The notes below the pieces were generated by a model, which saw only the letters and a program-made list of their open reading frames with translations, searched no databases and was not told the origin of the DNA. A stretch of 64,000 nt of DNA from JAQBZY01 sp038117205 (GTDB taxonomy: Bacteria > Pseudomonadota > Alphaproteobacteria > Rhodospirillales > Casp-alpha2). Shown here in pieces: positions 8,228-17,220 of the stretch (position 1 is its first letter; each line of letters begins with the position of its first letter). The translations under genes and the position numbers were made by a program. The stretch is taken from positions 1 through 64,000 of the forward strand of contig JAYOFL010000005.1 in the NCBI GenBank assembly GCA_038117205.1, given 5' to 3'.

Positions 8228-9127
8228 TTAACGGGCGAGGTTCGTCTTCAGCCAGTCGAGCGCCCGGGCAACAGCCTTCTCGCGCGCTTCCGGGTGGGTG
8301 CCGACGTGCACTTCCTTTTCAACGTTCTTGTAGCCGTTGCCGCGCGAGACGATGGTGCGGAGCTTCAAATTCGGCGCGTCGAAGGCGTGATAGGCGCCGT
8401 CGTAGAGGACGATCTCGAACGGCACGGAGGATCGCTTTCTGGTCTCCTCGACCAGTTCCGAGCACGGTCCGGGCAACGTCCAGTCGTCGATGGCGCCCAT
8501 CTGGATCAGTGTCGGCATGCGGGGGGTATAGTCAGTGACCTTTTTCCGGACGTCGATGCAACCGGGGTAGAACAGCAACGTGGTCCGAAAGTCCGCCGCG
8601 CCCGCCGGCGGCGCGACCTTGCCACCGGCCATGACGGTCCAGAGTCCGGTCATGGCGCCGTTCGACCAGCCCATGAGGGCGATGCGTTTCGTGTCGATAT
8701 CCGGGCGCTGGGCGAGGAAGGCGAGGGCGCCCATGGCGTCCTGCGGGCGTTCCCGGTCGGGATGCACCGGCTTGTCGCGGAGCGCGCAGGTGCCGCCGAC
8801 GACACCGCGTGAGACGAAGCTGTCCGGCGCCAGTACGACGTATCCGGCATCGGAGAGAATTCGCATCCAGGCGGTTTCCCGGGACGCGATCTTGCCGGAC
8901 TTGGTGAACAGTCCGGCGCAGCCGTGCAGCATGACGACCGCCGGGTGCGGACCCGGTCCCGTCCGCGGCACGAAGACGGCGCTAAGCGCCGTGCCGTCCA
9001 GGCTCGGCACGGTTACCCGTTCGTCGAACCCTTCGGCCCTTGCGGCCGTCGCGGCGGAAATGAGAATGGCGGCGGCGAGGCCGGCGCGGAGGCATGCTCC
9101 GGCGCCGGCCCCGGCCGACCGGATCAA
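8228..9127 (-). CDS. Secreted dienelactone hydrolase-family alpha/beta hydrolase
   Basis: Alpha/beta hydrolase of about 299 residues. The nucleophile elbow is MGWSNGA and the acid and base residues probably lie in IDDWTLPGP and YHAFDAP near the C-terminus. I place the start at TTG 9127: TTGA overlaps the stop of the upstream lipoprotein gene by four bases and leaves a normal signal peptide (CLRAGLAAAILISAATAARAE) near the N-terminus, implying a periplasmic enzyme. The ATG at 9226 would overlap the upstream gene by about 100 bases. The substrate is unknown. Confidence 0.75.
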   Translation of the reverse strand: MIRSAGAGAGACLRAGLAAAILISAATAARAEGFDERVTVPSLDGTALSAVFVPRTGPGPHPAVVMLHGCAGLFTKSGKIASRETAWMRILSDAGYVVLAPDSFVSRGVVGGTCALRDKPVHPDRERPQDAMGALAFLAQRPDIDTKRIALMGWSNGAMTGLWTVMAGGKVAPPAGAADFRTTLLFYPGCIDVRKKVTDYTPRMPTLIQMGAIDDWTLPGPCSELVEETRKRSSVPFEIVLYDGAYHAFDAPNLKLRTIVSRGNGYKNVEKEVHVGTHPEAREKAVARALDWLKTNLAR

Positions 9128-9600
9128 CTGACGATCTTCCAGGTGCCGTCCGATTGTCGGCAGGCCTTGCCGCGGCCGGTTTCCTGCTTGCCGTCGACGT
9201 AGATGGTGGTTTCGAACTCGCGGCAATCCTGTCCGGCTTCGCCGCGGTAGGTGGAAACCGGCGTCACCGTGCCGGAATGGCCGCTGTCCGGATTGCGCCA
9301 GGACGACGTCTGGCCCGCCTTGTTGTATTCGAGCGTGTTCTGCGCGGTGCGCTGGGCATAGAGCTGGTCGGCCTTGTCGAGCGACTTGCCGATTTCGCTG
9401 CCGCCCCAGGCGCCGGCGAGCGCGCCGATGGCGACGGCGGCCATCTGTCCCTTGCCGCTGCCGATCTGCGAACCGGCAAGGGCGCCCAACCCGGCGCCGA
9501 CCAGGGTGCCGAGCGTCTGTTTCTCATGGCCTTGCGTGCCTTCGCAGGCCGCGAGCGAGAAGCAGACGAGCGCGACGGCGACTGCTTTGTGAATTGTCAT
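9124..9600 (-). CDS. Glycine-zipper outer-membrane lipoprotein (17 kDa antigen-like)
   Basis: 158-residue lipoprotein with signal MTIHKAVAVALVCFSLAAC (lipobox LAAC, Cys19). A glycine-zipper membrane segment (LGTLVGAGLGALAGSQIGSG and GALAGAWGGSEIG, about residues 30-70) is followed by a surface-antigen domain with the conserved DCREFETTIYVDGK segment. This is the RT0821/Lpp0805-type surface antigen family. The start at 9600 is set by the signal peptide. Its TGA overlaps the TTG start of the hydrolase, so the two are likely translated together. Confidence 0.82.
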   Translation of the reverse strand: MTIHKAVAVALVCFSLAACEGTQGHEKQTLGTLVGAGLGALAGSQIGSGKGQMAAVAIGALAGAWGGSEIGKSLDKADQLYAQRTAQNTLEYNKAGQTSSWRNPDSGHSGTVTPVSTYRGEAGQDCREFETTIYVDGKQETGRGKACRQSDGTWKIVS

Positions 9601-9803
9601 GGTACGTTTCAACCTCTCCTCGAATGCCCGGTGCGGCTTGACAGCTACGCCGACGCCCCCAAGTCTGTGGCTCGGCCCTACCGGATCGTCCACTATGTTA
9701 GCGCCGGCTTGTGGCGATATTTAGGCGACGCCGGATACAACCTTCAAGGGCGACGATGACAGGCCGGATCGCCGCCGTCAGTGACCTGAATCACGGAGCA
9801 TCC

Positions 9804-10388
9804 ATGAGCACGACCGAAGACCCGATCGACAAGTTCAAGTCCTGGTTCGCGGATGCCAGCGAGAAGGAACCCAAGGACCCCAACGCCATGTGCCTGGCGA
9901 CGACGACGCCGGACGGCCGGCCGTCGGCGCGGATGGTGCTGCTGAAGGACGTCGATAAGGACGGCTTCGTCTTCTACACCAACCTGGAAAGCCGCAAGGG
10001 CGGCGAGCTGGCGTCCAATCCGCACGCCGCGCTCTGTTTCCATTGGAAGTCCCTCGGCCGACAGGTCCGGGTCGAGGGCCGGGTCGAATCGGTCACCGAC
10101 GCGGAGGCCGACGCCTATTACCAGTCCCGCGCGCGGGGCAGCCGCATCGGCGCCTGGGCGTCGGCGCAGTCGCGCCCGATGGAAGGCATGTTCGTGCTGG
10201 AGCGGAAAGTCGCCGAATACACGGCGAAATTCGGCGTCGGCGAGGTGCCGCGCCCGGCGCACTGGTCGGGTTTCCGCATCCGTCCGGAGCGGATTGAGTT
10301 CTGGTCGGAAGGAATGTTCCGACTGCACGAGCGATTGGTCTATCATGCGGACGGCGACAACTGGCGGACGGAGCGGCTTTTCCCGTGA
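9804..10388 (+). CDS. pdxH: Pyridoxamine 5'-phosphate oxidase
   Basis: FMN enzyme that oxidises pyridoxine or pyridoxamine phosphate to pyridoxal phosphate, the last step of the PLP salvage and synthesis route. 194 residues, the usual size. Family signatures include the FMN-binding RMVLLKDVDKDGFVFYTN, the SRGS/IGAWAS block (ARGSRIGAWASAQS) and the C-terminal WRTERLFP. ATG 9804 has a GGAG about 7 bases upstream; ATG 9756 is an alternative. The stop overlaps the GTG start of the next gene. Confidence 0.95.
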   Translation: MSTTEDPIDKFKSWFADASEKEPKDPNAMCLATTTPDGRPSARMVLLKDVDKDGFVFYTNLESRKGGELASNPHAALCFHWKSLGRQVRVEGRVESVTDAEADAYYQSRARGSRIGAWASAQSRPMEGMFVLERKVAEYTAKFGVGEVPRPAHWSGFRIRPERIEFWSEGMFRLHERLVYHADGDNWRTERLFP

Positions 10389-11341
10389 ACGAGCACGGCC
10401 ACGCACACGGCAACACGGCTTCGACGCTGCTCGGCGCCGCCAATGGCACGGATGCCAACGCGCGGCTGATGCGGATGGCCGCCGTGGCGTCGGTCTCGGT
10501 GGCGGGCGTCCTGATCGTCACCAAGTTCGCCGCCTACCTGATGACGGATTCCGTCAGCCTGCTGTCGACGCTGATCGATTCGCTGCTCGATGCCGCGGCC
10601 TCCATCGTCAACCTGATCGCCATCCATCACGCGCTTCAGCCGGCCGACCGGGAACACCGGTTCGGGCACGGCAAGGCGGAACCGCTAGCGAGCCTGGCGC
10701 AGGCCGCGTTCATCAGCGGCTCGGCGGCGTTCCTGTTGGTCGAGGCGGGGCAGCGGCTGGCGCATCCGCGTCCGGTCGCCAACACGGAAATCGGCTACAT
10801 CGTGATGGCCGTCTCCATCGTCCTGACCATCGCTCTGGTGGCGTTCCAGAAATACGTCGTCCGCAAGTCCGGCTCCGTCGCCATCGACGCCGATTCGCTG
10901 CACTACTCGACGGACGTGCTGATCAACCTCGGCGTGGTCGTATCGCTGTTTCTCTCCAGCAGCCTCGGATTTGTCTACGCCGATCCGCTGATCGCGGCCC
11001 TCATCGCCGTCTACATCGTCAGAGGAGCGTGGGGAATCGGCAAGACGGCGCTAGCCATCCTGATGGACCGGGAATTGGAGGACGCGGAGCGCCAGAAGAT
11101 CAGGGAGATCGTGCTGGCGCACGAGGAAGTGCACGGCATTCACGATTTGCGCACGCGGTCGTCCGGGATCAACGTCTTCATCCAATTTCACCTGGAAATG
11201 GACGGCGACATGCCGCTCCGCGACGCGCACGAGATTTCCGAGACCGTCGAGCGGGAACTGATGGCGGCCTTTCCGAACGCCGAAGTGATCATCCACGAGG
11301 ATCCCGAAGGCGTCGAGGAACCCCGCGTCACCTTCCGGTGA
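10385..11341 (+). CDS. Cation diffusion facilitator transporter (FieF-like)
   Basis: 318-residue inner-membrane divalent-metal/proton antiporter. Six transmembrane helices are expected; metal-site residues are in LLSTLIDSLLDAAAS (TM2) and DADSLHYSTD (TM5), the D-x3-D and H-x3-D pattern of zinc/iron CDFs. The cytoplasmic C-terminal domain (about 215-310) has the expected EVHGIHDLRTR motif. A His-rich N-terminal tail (NEHGHAHGN) may bind metal. It starts at GTG overlapping the pdxH stop. Which metal it exports cannot be decided. Confidence 0.9.
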   Translation: MNEHGHAHGNTASTLLGAANGTDANARLMRMAAVASVSVAGVLIVTKFAAYLMTDSVSLLSTLIDSLLDAAASIVNLIAIHHALQPADREHRFGHGKAEPLASLAQAAFISGSAAFLLVEAGQRLAHPRPVANTEIGYIVMAVSIVLTIALVAFQKYVVRKSGSVAIDADSLHYSTDVLINLGVVVSLFLSSSLGFVYADPLIAALIAVYIVRGAWGIGKTALAILMDRELEDAERQKIREIVLAHEEVHGIHDLRTRSSGINVFIQFHLEMDGDMPLRDAHEISETVERELMAAFPNAEVIIHEDPEGVEEPRVTFR

Positions 11342-11360
11342 CGGCGGGCATTTCGGTCGC

Positions 11361-12911
11361 ATGAGCGTACTTCACGAACAGGCGGCGGTGGCGGCGTTCC
11401 TGGCGGACCCGGCCACGCACGGCATCGACGGTCCGGTGCGGCGGATCGAGACGCACGTTTCCGTCGTCTTCATCGCCGGCGAGCGTGTCTACAAGATGAA
11501 GCGCGCGGTGAAGTTTCCGTTCCTGGATTTTCTGACGTTGGCGTCGAGGCGCGATGCCTGCGAGCGCGAGATCGAAATCAACCGACGCACCGCGCCGGAA
11601 ATCTACCTCCGCGCCGTTCCGGTCACTTACGAACATGTCGGGCAGTTCACCATCGGCGGCAAGGGCGAGCCCGTTGAATGGCTCGTCGAGATGCGCCGTT
11701 TCGACGAGGATACCCTGTTCGACCGGCTGGCCGGGATCGAACGCGGTCTCCGCCGTCCGACCATGGAGCGTCTCGCCGACGAGATCGCGCGCTTCCACGC
11801 CGCCGCGCCGGTGCGCAAGGACAAGGGCGGCGCCGCCGGCCTGCTCGCCATCGCCGAGAACAATCTGCGCTCCTTCCGGTCCCTGCCGATGGACTACTTC
11901 GGCACGACGTTGGTGAACAATGTCGCCAATGCGACCGCCGCCGCCTTGGACGGCGTCGCGGACTTGCTGGACCGTCGGCGCGACGAGGGCCGGGTCCGCG
12001 AATGCCACGGCGATCTGCATCTCAGGAACATCTGCCTCGTCGACGGCCGGCCGACGCTGTTCGATGCCATCGAATTCTCCGAGGATTTCTCGGTCATCGA
12101 CACCGCCTACGATCTCGCCTTCCTGTTGATGGATCTGCAATTCTGCGGGCGCGCCCGGCTCGCGACGTTCGTGCTCAACCGCTACCTCGATGTCGGCGAC
12201 GACGGGCCGGACGTCTTTCGGCTGATGCCGGTCCTAATATCCATGCGGGCGCAGATCAGGGCGCACGTCGGTGGCGCCGCCGCCCGCGCCGTCGGTGCCG
12301 GCGAAGGCGACCAGGCGGAATTGGACCGCGCCAGGCGGTATCTCGAATTTTCCGGCGCGGTTCTCGACCGCCCGGCGCCGGTCCTGATCGCCGTCGGTGG
12401 CTTATCGGGATCGGGGAAATCGCGCCTGGCCCGGGAACTGGCGCAATACTACGGCGCCGCGCCGGGGGCGCGGGTCGTCCGGACGGACGCGATCCGCAAG
12501 CGCCTCGCCGGTGTCGGGCTGGAAGAGAAACTCGGCCCGGACGGCTACACGTCCGAGATGACCGAGCGGACTTACGCCCGTTTCCAAGGCGATGCGAAGG
12601 ATGCGCTCGCCGCCGGGCAGAGCGTGATCATGGACGCGGTTTTCGCCAAGCCCGAACAGCGCGACGCTGTCGCCCGACTTGCCGCCGCCGGCGTGCCGTT
12701 CGCCGGCGTCTGGGTGGACGCGCCGCTCGATGTCCGTCTGGCCCGGATCGAGGGACGCAAGAACAACGTCTCCGACGCCACGGTCGATGTGGCGAAGATG
12801 CAGGAGGAATACGACCTGGGTGAGATCGGCTGGCTGAGGGTCGACAGTTCCGGCAAGAAATCCGCGACCGTCGAGGCGGCGCGGCGTCTGCTTTCGGCGT
12901 ATTTTCCATAG
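11361..12911 (+). CDS. Two-domain protein: APH-like kinase plus P-loop kinase
   Basis: 516-residue fusion. Residues 1-320 look like an aminoglycoside-phosphotransferase-fold kinase, with the catalytic HGDLHLRNICLVDG loop (near residue 216) and the metal-binding FDAIEFSE. The C-terminal 170 residues form a P-loop kinase with Walker A GGLSGSGKSR (near 345-354), similar to the AAA/zeta-toxin-like kinases found fused this way in many proteobacteria. The biochemical substrate is not established for the fusion. It lies 20 bases after the cation transporter gene, so co-transcription is possible. Confidence 0.82.
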   Translation: MSVLHEQAAVAAFLADPATHGIDGPVRRIETHVSVVFIAGERVYKMKRAVKFPFLDFLTLASRRDACEREIEINRRTAPEIYLRAVPVTYEHVGQFTIGGKGEPVEWLVEMRRFDEDTLFDRLAGIERGLRRPTMERLADEIARFHAAAPVRKDKGGAAGLLAIAENNLRSFRSLPMDYFGTTLVNNVANATAAALDGVADLLDRRRDEGRVRECHGDLHLRNICLVDGRPTLFDAIEFSEDFSVIDTAYDLAFLLMDLQFCGRARLATFVLNRYLDVGDDGPDVFRLMPVLISMRAQIRAHVGGAAARAVGAGEGDQAELDRARRYLEFSGAVLDRPAPVLIAVGGLSGSGKSRLARELAQYYGAAPGARVVRTDAIRKRLAGVGLEEKLGPDGYTSEMTERTYARFQGDAKDALAAGQSVIMDAVFAKPEQRDAVARLAAAGVPFAGVWVDAPLDVRLARIEGRKNNVSDATVDVAKMQEEYDLGEIGWLRVDSSGKKSATVEAARRLLSAYFP

Positions 12912-13004
12912 AGGCTTTGCGGTTTTTCCGCTTTCGGCGCATCATAGTTTGGTGACGCGGCGGGGCCAAAGAACCCCGCGACCTCGCAGGGAAGGGAGCC
13001 TGTA

Positions 13005-13868
13005 ATGGCCAACAAGATTTTATGTCCGATCAACGGCATTCCCGAGAACGAAGCGGTTCTCGATGCCGCCTACAACGTCGCGGTGGACCTGAACAGCCAT
13101 CTGGAAGTGCTGCACGTGAAAACCGAGGCGAAGGAGTCCATTCCCTTGCTCGGCGAGGGCATGTCGGTCGCCATGGTCGAGGACATGATCTCCATCGCCG
13201 AGAAGGAGAGCAACGAACGCCTGGTTCGCGCCAAGGCCGCCTTCGACGCCAGTCTCGCCAAGCACGGCCTGCCGGTCGCCGAGGAGCCGGTCGGAGACGA
13301 ACGCCGGGCTAGCGTCGCCTGGAAGGTCGAAACCGGCCGCGAGGACGAGGTGGTGGCCCGCCTCGGCCGGCTGAGCGATCTGATCGTCGTCGGCCGCCCC
13401 GGCGACACGGACGACGTGCTGACGCCGATGACGCTGAATGCCGCCATCTTCGAAAGCGGCCGCCCCGTCCTGGTGGTGCCGCAGACCGGCGCCAAGGCGC
13501 CGCGCCGTATCGCCATTTCCTGGAACGGCAGCGTGCAGTCGGCGCGCGCCGTTCAGTCGGCGGTGCGGCTCCTCGAACAGGCGGAAGCGGTGCTGGTGCT
13601 GACGGCGGACAGCTTCCGCACGTCGGGCGCGCGCGGTCCGGAACTGGCGGCCTATCTCCGTTGGCACGGCGTCTCACCGGACACGCACGTGTTCGAGGCG
13701 CCGGCCGGCGCCGTCGCGCCGCGCCTCCTGGAAGAGTGCAAGGAATTCGGCGCCGATCTCCTGGTGTCGGGCGCCTATACGCACAGCCGCATGCGGCAAC
13801 TGATCCTGGGCGGCGTGACGAAGTATCTGCTCGGCCACGCCGACATCCCCATGTTCATGGCGCACTGA
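13005..13868 (+). CDS. Tandem universal stress protein (UspA)
   Basis: 287 residues containing two UspA domains (about 1-145 and 150-287). The second keeps the ATP-binding style motif (GAYTHSRMRQLILGGVTKYLL, G-x2-G-x9-G-S/T-like); the first is more degenerate (VGRPGDTDDVLTPM). Tandem Usps respond to starvation, redox or low-oxygen stress in other bacteria. A clear ribosome-binding site (AAGGGAG) precedes the ATG. It is followed 24 bases later by an unknown small gene. Confidence 0.85.
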   Translation: MANKILCPINGIPENEAVLDAAYNVAVDLNSHLEVLHVKTEAKESIPLLGEGMSVAMVEDMISIAEKESNERLVRAKAAFDASLAKHGLPVAEEPVGDERRASVAWKVETGREDEVVARLGRLSDLIVVGRPGDTDDVLTPMTLNAAIFESGRPVLVVPQTGAKAPRRIAISWNGSVQSARAVQSAVRLLEQAEAVLVLTADSFRTSGARGPELAAYLRWHGVSPDTHVFEAPAGAVAPRLLEECKEFGADLLVSGAYTHSRMRQLILGGVTKYLLGHADIPMFMAH

Positions 13869-13892
13869 CGCCGCCGCGGTAGCCGCAGGCCG

Positions 13893-14336
13893 ATGCACAA
13901 ACGCCTGCTTTCACCCGTCCTCGATGGGTTGGACGACAAGCGGCGGTCCTACGTGTCGCAACTCGGCGACACGCTGGAGGGCGACCCGCAGATCGAGAAG
14001 TTCGCCAATCTGGTGTTCGTGCTGCTCGCCCGGACGGCGCCCTTCATTCCCCTGCAATTGCCGCGGCACGAAGCGGTCGGGCGGTTGATCGCCTTCGTCG
14101 AGCGGAACCACCACCGCCTCGTCAGGGCCGTCTACGATCCGGCGTTCGTTCGGGGCGAGGACCTAGTGATGCCGGTCGCCGAGGAATTCGTGGCGGAAAT
14201 GACGCTCCTCGTGCTGAAACGGTTCGACAAGGGCGAGCTGACGGAGGAAGGGGGCGAAATCTACCGTCTCCGATGGCCTTTCGACGCCAGCGTGTTTCCG
14301 TACCAGGACCCGGATGACGACGACGATTTGCCGTGA
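13893..14336 (+). CDS. Conserved-looking hypothetical protein with acidic tail
   Basis: 147 residues that I do not recognise. It is predicted to be all-helical and cytosolic, with no signal peptide or membrane segment. It contains an FIPLQLPRHEAVGRLIAFVERNHH segment and ends with a run of five Asp residues (DPDDDDDLP). Codon usage matches its neighbours and it directly follows the universal stress gene, so it is likely real and co-transcribed. No function can be offered. Confidence 0.65.
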   Translation: MHKRLLSPVLDGLDDKRRSYVSQLGDTLEGDPQIEKFANLVFVLLARTAPFIPLQLPRHEAVGRLIAFVERNHHRLVRAVYDPAFVRGEDLVMPVAEEFVAEMTLLVLKRFDKGELTEEGGEIYRLRWPFDASVFPYQDPDDDDDLP

Positions 14337-14362
14337 GGAATTCCCTGACGAATTGCCGTGAT

Positions 14363-14406
14363 CGGCGCTTTTCGCCGCTTTAATTTCCCAATTTTGGCGC
14401 TAAAAT
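14363..14406. promoter_or_regulatory. Weak hairpin and AT-flanked dyad before the TRAP operon
   Basis: CGGCG-CTTTT-CGCCG (14363-14377) is a small terminator-like hairpin after the upstream gene. ATTTTGGCGCTAAAAT (14391-14406) is an imperfect 16-bp palindrome about 45 bases before the TRAP binding-protein start. The position suits an operator or promoter element. No regulator is encoded next to it. Confidence 0.35.
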
Positions 14407-14449
14407 CCGCCGCCTAGAACGTAACAATCCCCTCAGGGAGATGACATCC

Positions 14450-15409
14450 ATGTCCAGCAAGTTTCTCGCCGCCGCCGGCCTCGGCGCAGCCGTCGTCCTC
14501 GCGCTCACGCCGGCGTCGCACGCCGAGACGCGGGTCACCTACAAATCCGCCAAGTCGACGAGTTCGTACTATCAGATGGGCGTCCAGATCGGCGAGGCCG
14601 TGAAGCGCGCCACCAAGGGCGGCGTCATCGTCACGGTCGAGGAAAGCCAGGGCTCCGTGCAGAACGTCAAGGAAGCCGCTGTCCGCACCGGCAACTTCGT
14701 CTTTACCACGCCGCCGTCGCTGGTGAGCCTGGCCCTCAAGGGCGAGAAGATGTTCGAGCCGAAGGATCCCAAGCTCGAGGCGATCCGCGGCCTGTTTCCG
14801 ATCCCGTCCTTGACCATGCACTTCGTCGTGCGCTCGGACGCCGGCGTCAAGAACCTCACCGACCTCGCCGGCAAGACGTACCTGATCGGCAAGGGCAGCT
14901 TCGGCGCCAAGGAAGCGGAGAAGTACTTCGATCTCTTCGGCATCAAGGACAAGGTGAAGCTGGTCGACGTCGAGTTGAACGCGGCGGTGCCGGCGCTCAA
15001 GAACAAGCAGATCGACGGCTTCGCGACCGCCGGCTCGTTCCCGGCGCCGAACGTCATGGAAGCGGGCGCCGGTGGTGGCGTGCAGCTGGTCTCGCTCACC
15101 GACGATCAGATCAAGGCGACCAAGGCCGCCAAGATCGTCATTCCGGCCGGTACCTATCCGGGCGTCGACAAGGATACGGCGACGACGTCGCTGCCGGTGA
15201 TGGCTTACACCACCACCGCCATGGACGACGCCACCGCCTATACGCTGACCAAGGCGTTCTGGACGGAAAAGGCGAAGATGGGTTCCGAGGACAAGTGGTG
15301 GACCAGCGTCAAGACGGACATGCTCGCCAACATGACCGGCAAGCTGCACCCGGGCGCCCTCAAGTACTATGCCGAGGCCGGCGTTAACGTGCCGGACGCG
15401 CTCCGCTGA
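14450..15409 (+). CDS. TAXI-family TRAP transporter solute-binding protein
   Basis: Periplasmic substrate-binding protein of about 319 residues. Its signal peptide (MSSKFLAAAGLGAAVVLALTPASHAE) has an Ala-x-Ala-like cleavage site. The mature protein begins with the TAXI family hallmark of a beta strand followed by SSYYQMGVQIGEAV. AGGGAG lies about 10 bases before ATG 14450, which makes this start better than ATG 14441. Its partner is the fused permease downstream. Substrates known for TAXI systems include glutamate and other small organic acids; none is indicated here. Confidence 0.92.
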   Translation: MSSKFLAAAGLGAAVVLALTPASHAETRVTYKSAKSTSSYYQMGVQIGEAVKRATKGGVIVTVEESQGSVQNVKEAAVRTGNFVFTTPPSLVSLALKGEKMFEPKDPKLEAIRGLFPIPSLTMHFVVRSDAGVKNLTDLAGKTYLIGKGSFGAKEAEKYFDLFGIKDKVKLVDVELNAAVPALKNKQIDGFATAGSFPAPNVMEAGAGGGVQLVSLTDDQIKATKAAKIVIPAGTYPGVDKDTATTSLPVMAYTTTAMDDATAYTLTKAFWTEKAKMGSEDKWWTSVKTDMLANMTGKLHPGALKYYAEAGVNVPDALR

Positions 15410-17220
15410 GCGACCCGTCGGCACCTACGACCGATAACGCAGGCGCAGCCCGGGGATCTCTGATCCTCGGGCTCGCGTTTTTGAGCGTTGCTTTTCACGT
15501 CTATCTGATCTTCTCCGGGCTCATTCCCAACCTCATCAGCAGGCCCCTACACATGGCGTTGGCGCTGCCGTGGGTGTTCGTGTTCGCGTCGTCGAAGAAC
15601 GCTCTCGAACGCTACGCCGGCTACGTCTGTTGTCCCGTCGGGCTCGTGGCGTGCCTCTACGTCGCGCTCAACGAAGATCCGCTCGGCGAGCAGTACGGTT
15701 TCCTCAAGGGACCATGGCAGATGGCGTTGGCGCTGGCGCTGATCGCCGTTGTCCTCGAAATGGCGCGCCGCGCCATCAATTGGCCGATGCCGACGGTGGC
15801 GCTGATCGTCCTCGCCTACGGACTGTTCGGCGAATACGTCCCGGGGGAATTCGGCCACGCCGGCATTCCGGTCGAAAGCCTGCTCGGCAATCTGACCATC
15901 GCCGAGGCCGGTTTCTGGGGGCCGCTGACCGGTGTCTCCGTCAACGTCGTCGCGGTCTTCGTCATCCTGGGCGCGGTCTTGAACGCGGGCGAGGCGGGGC
16001 AGGGGTTCATGAACCTCGCCATCGCCGTCGCCGGCCGGCTGAGCGCGGGCGCGGCCAAGGTCTCGATCCTGGCGTCCGCCCTGTTCGGGTCGCTTTCGGG
16101 CTCGGCGTCGGCCAACGTCGCTTCCACCGGCGCGGTGACGCTGCCGGCCATGAAGCGGCTCGGCTATCCGCCGGCCTTCGCCGCCGCGGTCGAGGCGGTG
16201 GCCTCGTCCGGCGGCCAGATCATGCCGCCGCTGATGGGCGCGGGCGCCTTCGTCATGGTGGAGCTTCTCGGCATTCCCTACACCGGCATCATGGCGGCGG
16301 CGTTCCTGCCGGCGCTGCTGTTCTTCTTCGCGACCTGGGTCGGCGTCGACAGCTACGCGTCGCGCGCCAATCTGAAGGCGATGGACGCCGAGGCCGCGCC
16401 GGACCGGCGCACGCTCCTCATCACCAGCATGTTCTTCGCCGTGCCGTTCGTTGTGTTGCTGGAGCGGCTCTTCATCGGCGACTTCACGCCGCAATACGCG
16501 TCGGCGGTGGCGGCGGCGGTTGCCGCCGTGCTGCTGGCGGCGGACGCGACGGGCAGCATTTCGCTCCGGCGCTGGTGGCGGCGCATTTCGGCGGCGGCCA
16601 TCGCGTCGGCGGAGCAGATCGCCACCGTCGCCTCCATCATCCTTTGCGCCGGTATCATCATCGGCGTCCTTCAGACGACCGGCCTCGGCGTCAAGGTGAC
16701 GTCGACGATCATTTCCATGAGCGGCGGCAATCTGTGGGCGGCGCTGTCGCTCACCGCCGTCGCCTGCCTGATCCTCGGCATGGAAGTGCCGACGACGGCG
16801 GCCTACGTGATCTGCGTCGCGGTGACGGGGCCGGCGTTGCAGGAGTTGGGATTGCCGCCGCTTTACGCGCACCTGTTCGTGTTCTGGTTCGCGCTCCTGT
16901 CCACCATCACGCCGCCGGTCTGCGGCACCGTCTTCATTGCGGCGGGGATGGCGGACGCGCCCTGGCTCAAGGTCGCCGGCATCTCCATGCGCCTCGGCCT
17001 CGGCCTCTACATCGTGCCGCTGGCGTTCGTCGCCAACCCGGCGCTGATCCAACTCGCCCAATCGCCGGTTTTGGCGGTGCTGGCGATGCTGAAGATCGCC
17101 TTCGGGCTTTGGCTGGTCAGCGTGTCGGTGCTGGCGAAGCGCCCCATTTGGCAGCGGATCGCCGCCGCCGTGCTCGGCGCCCTCGTGATCTTCGCGTTCG
17201 GGATCGGATCGTTCGGCTAG
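15406..17220 (+). CDS. TRAP transporter fused permease (4TM/12TM)
   Basis: Inner-membrane sodium-driven permease in which the small (DctQ-like) and large (DctM-like) subunits are fused, as is usual for TAXI systems. Hydrophobic segments run throughout; the DctM-type core includes GSLSGSASANVASTGAVTLPAM and the LILGMEVPTTAAYV loop. The first conventional start, TTG 15481, would cut the first helix in half. CTG 15406 overlaps the upstream stop by four bases (CTGA) and gives an N-terminus beginning SDPSAPTTDN plus a complete helix, 604 residues in all. I prefer the CTG but it is a rare start. The gene converges on the enoyl-CoA hydratase, the two stops sharing one CTAG. Confidence 0.85.
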   Translation: MSDPSAPTTDNAGAARGSLILGLAFLSVAFHVYLIFSGLIPNLISRPLHMALALPWVFVFASSKNALERYAGYVCCPVGLVACLYVALNEDPLGEQYGFLKGPWQMALALALIAVVLEMARRAINWPMPTVALIVLAYGLFGEYVPGEFGHAGIPVESLLGNLTIAEAGFWGPLTGVSVNVVAVFVILGAVLNAGEAGQGFMNLAIAVAGRLSAGAAKVSILASALFGSLSGSASANVASTGAVTLPAMKRLGYPPAFAAAVEAVASSGGQIMPPLMGAGAFVMVELLGIPYTGIMAAAFLPALLFFFATWVGVDSYASRANLKAMDAEAAPDRRTLLITSMFFAVPFVVLLERLFIGDFTPQYASAVAAAVAAVLLAADATGSISLRRWWRRISAAAIASAEQIATVASIILCAGIIIGVLQTTGLGVKVTSTIISMSGGNLWAALSLTAVACLILGMEVPTTAAYVICVAVTGPALQELGLPPLYAHLFVFWFALLSTITPPVCGTVFIAAGMADAPWLKVAGISMRLGLGLYIVPLAFVANPALIQLAQSPVLAVLAMLKIAFGLWLVSVSVLAKRPIWQRIAAAVLGALVIFAFGIGSFG

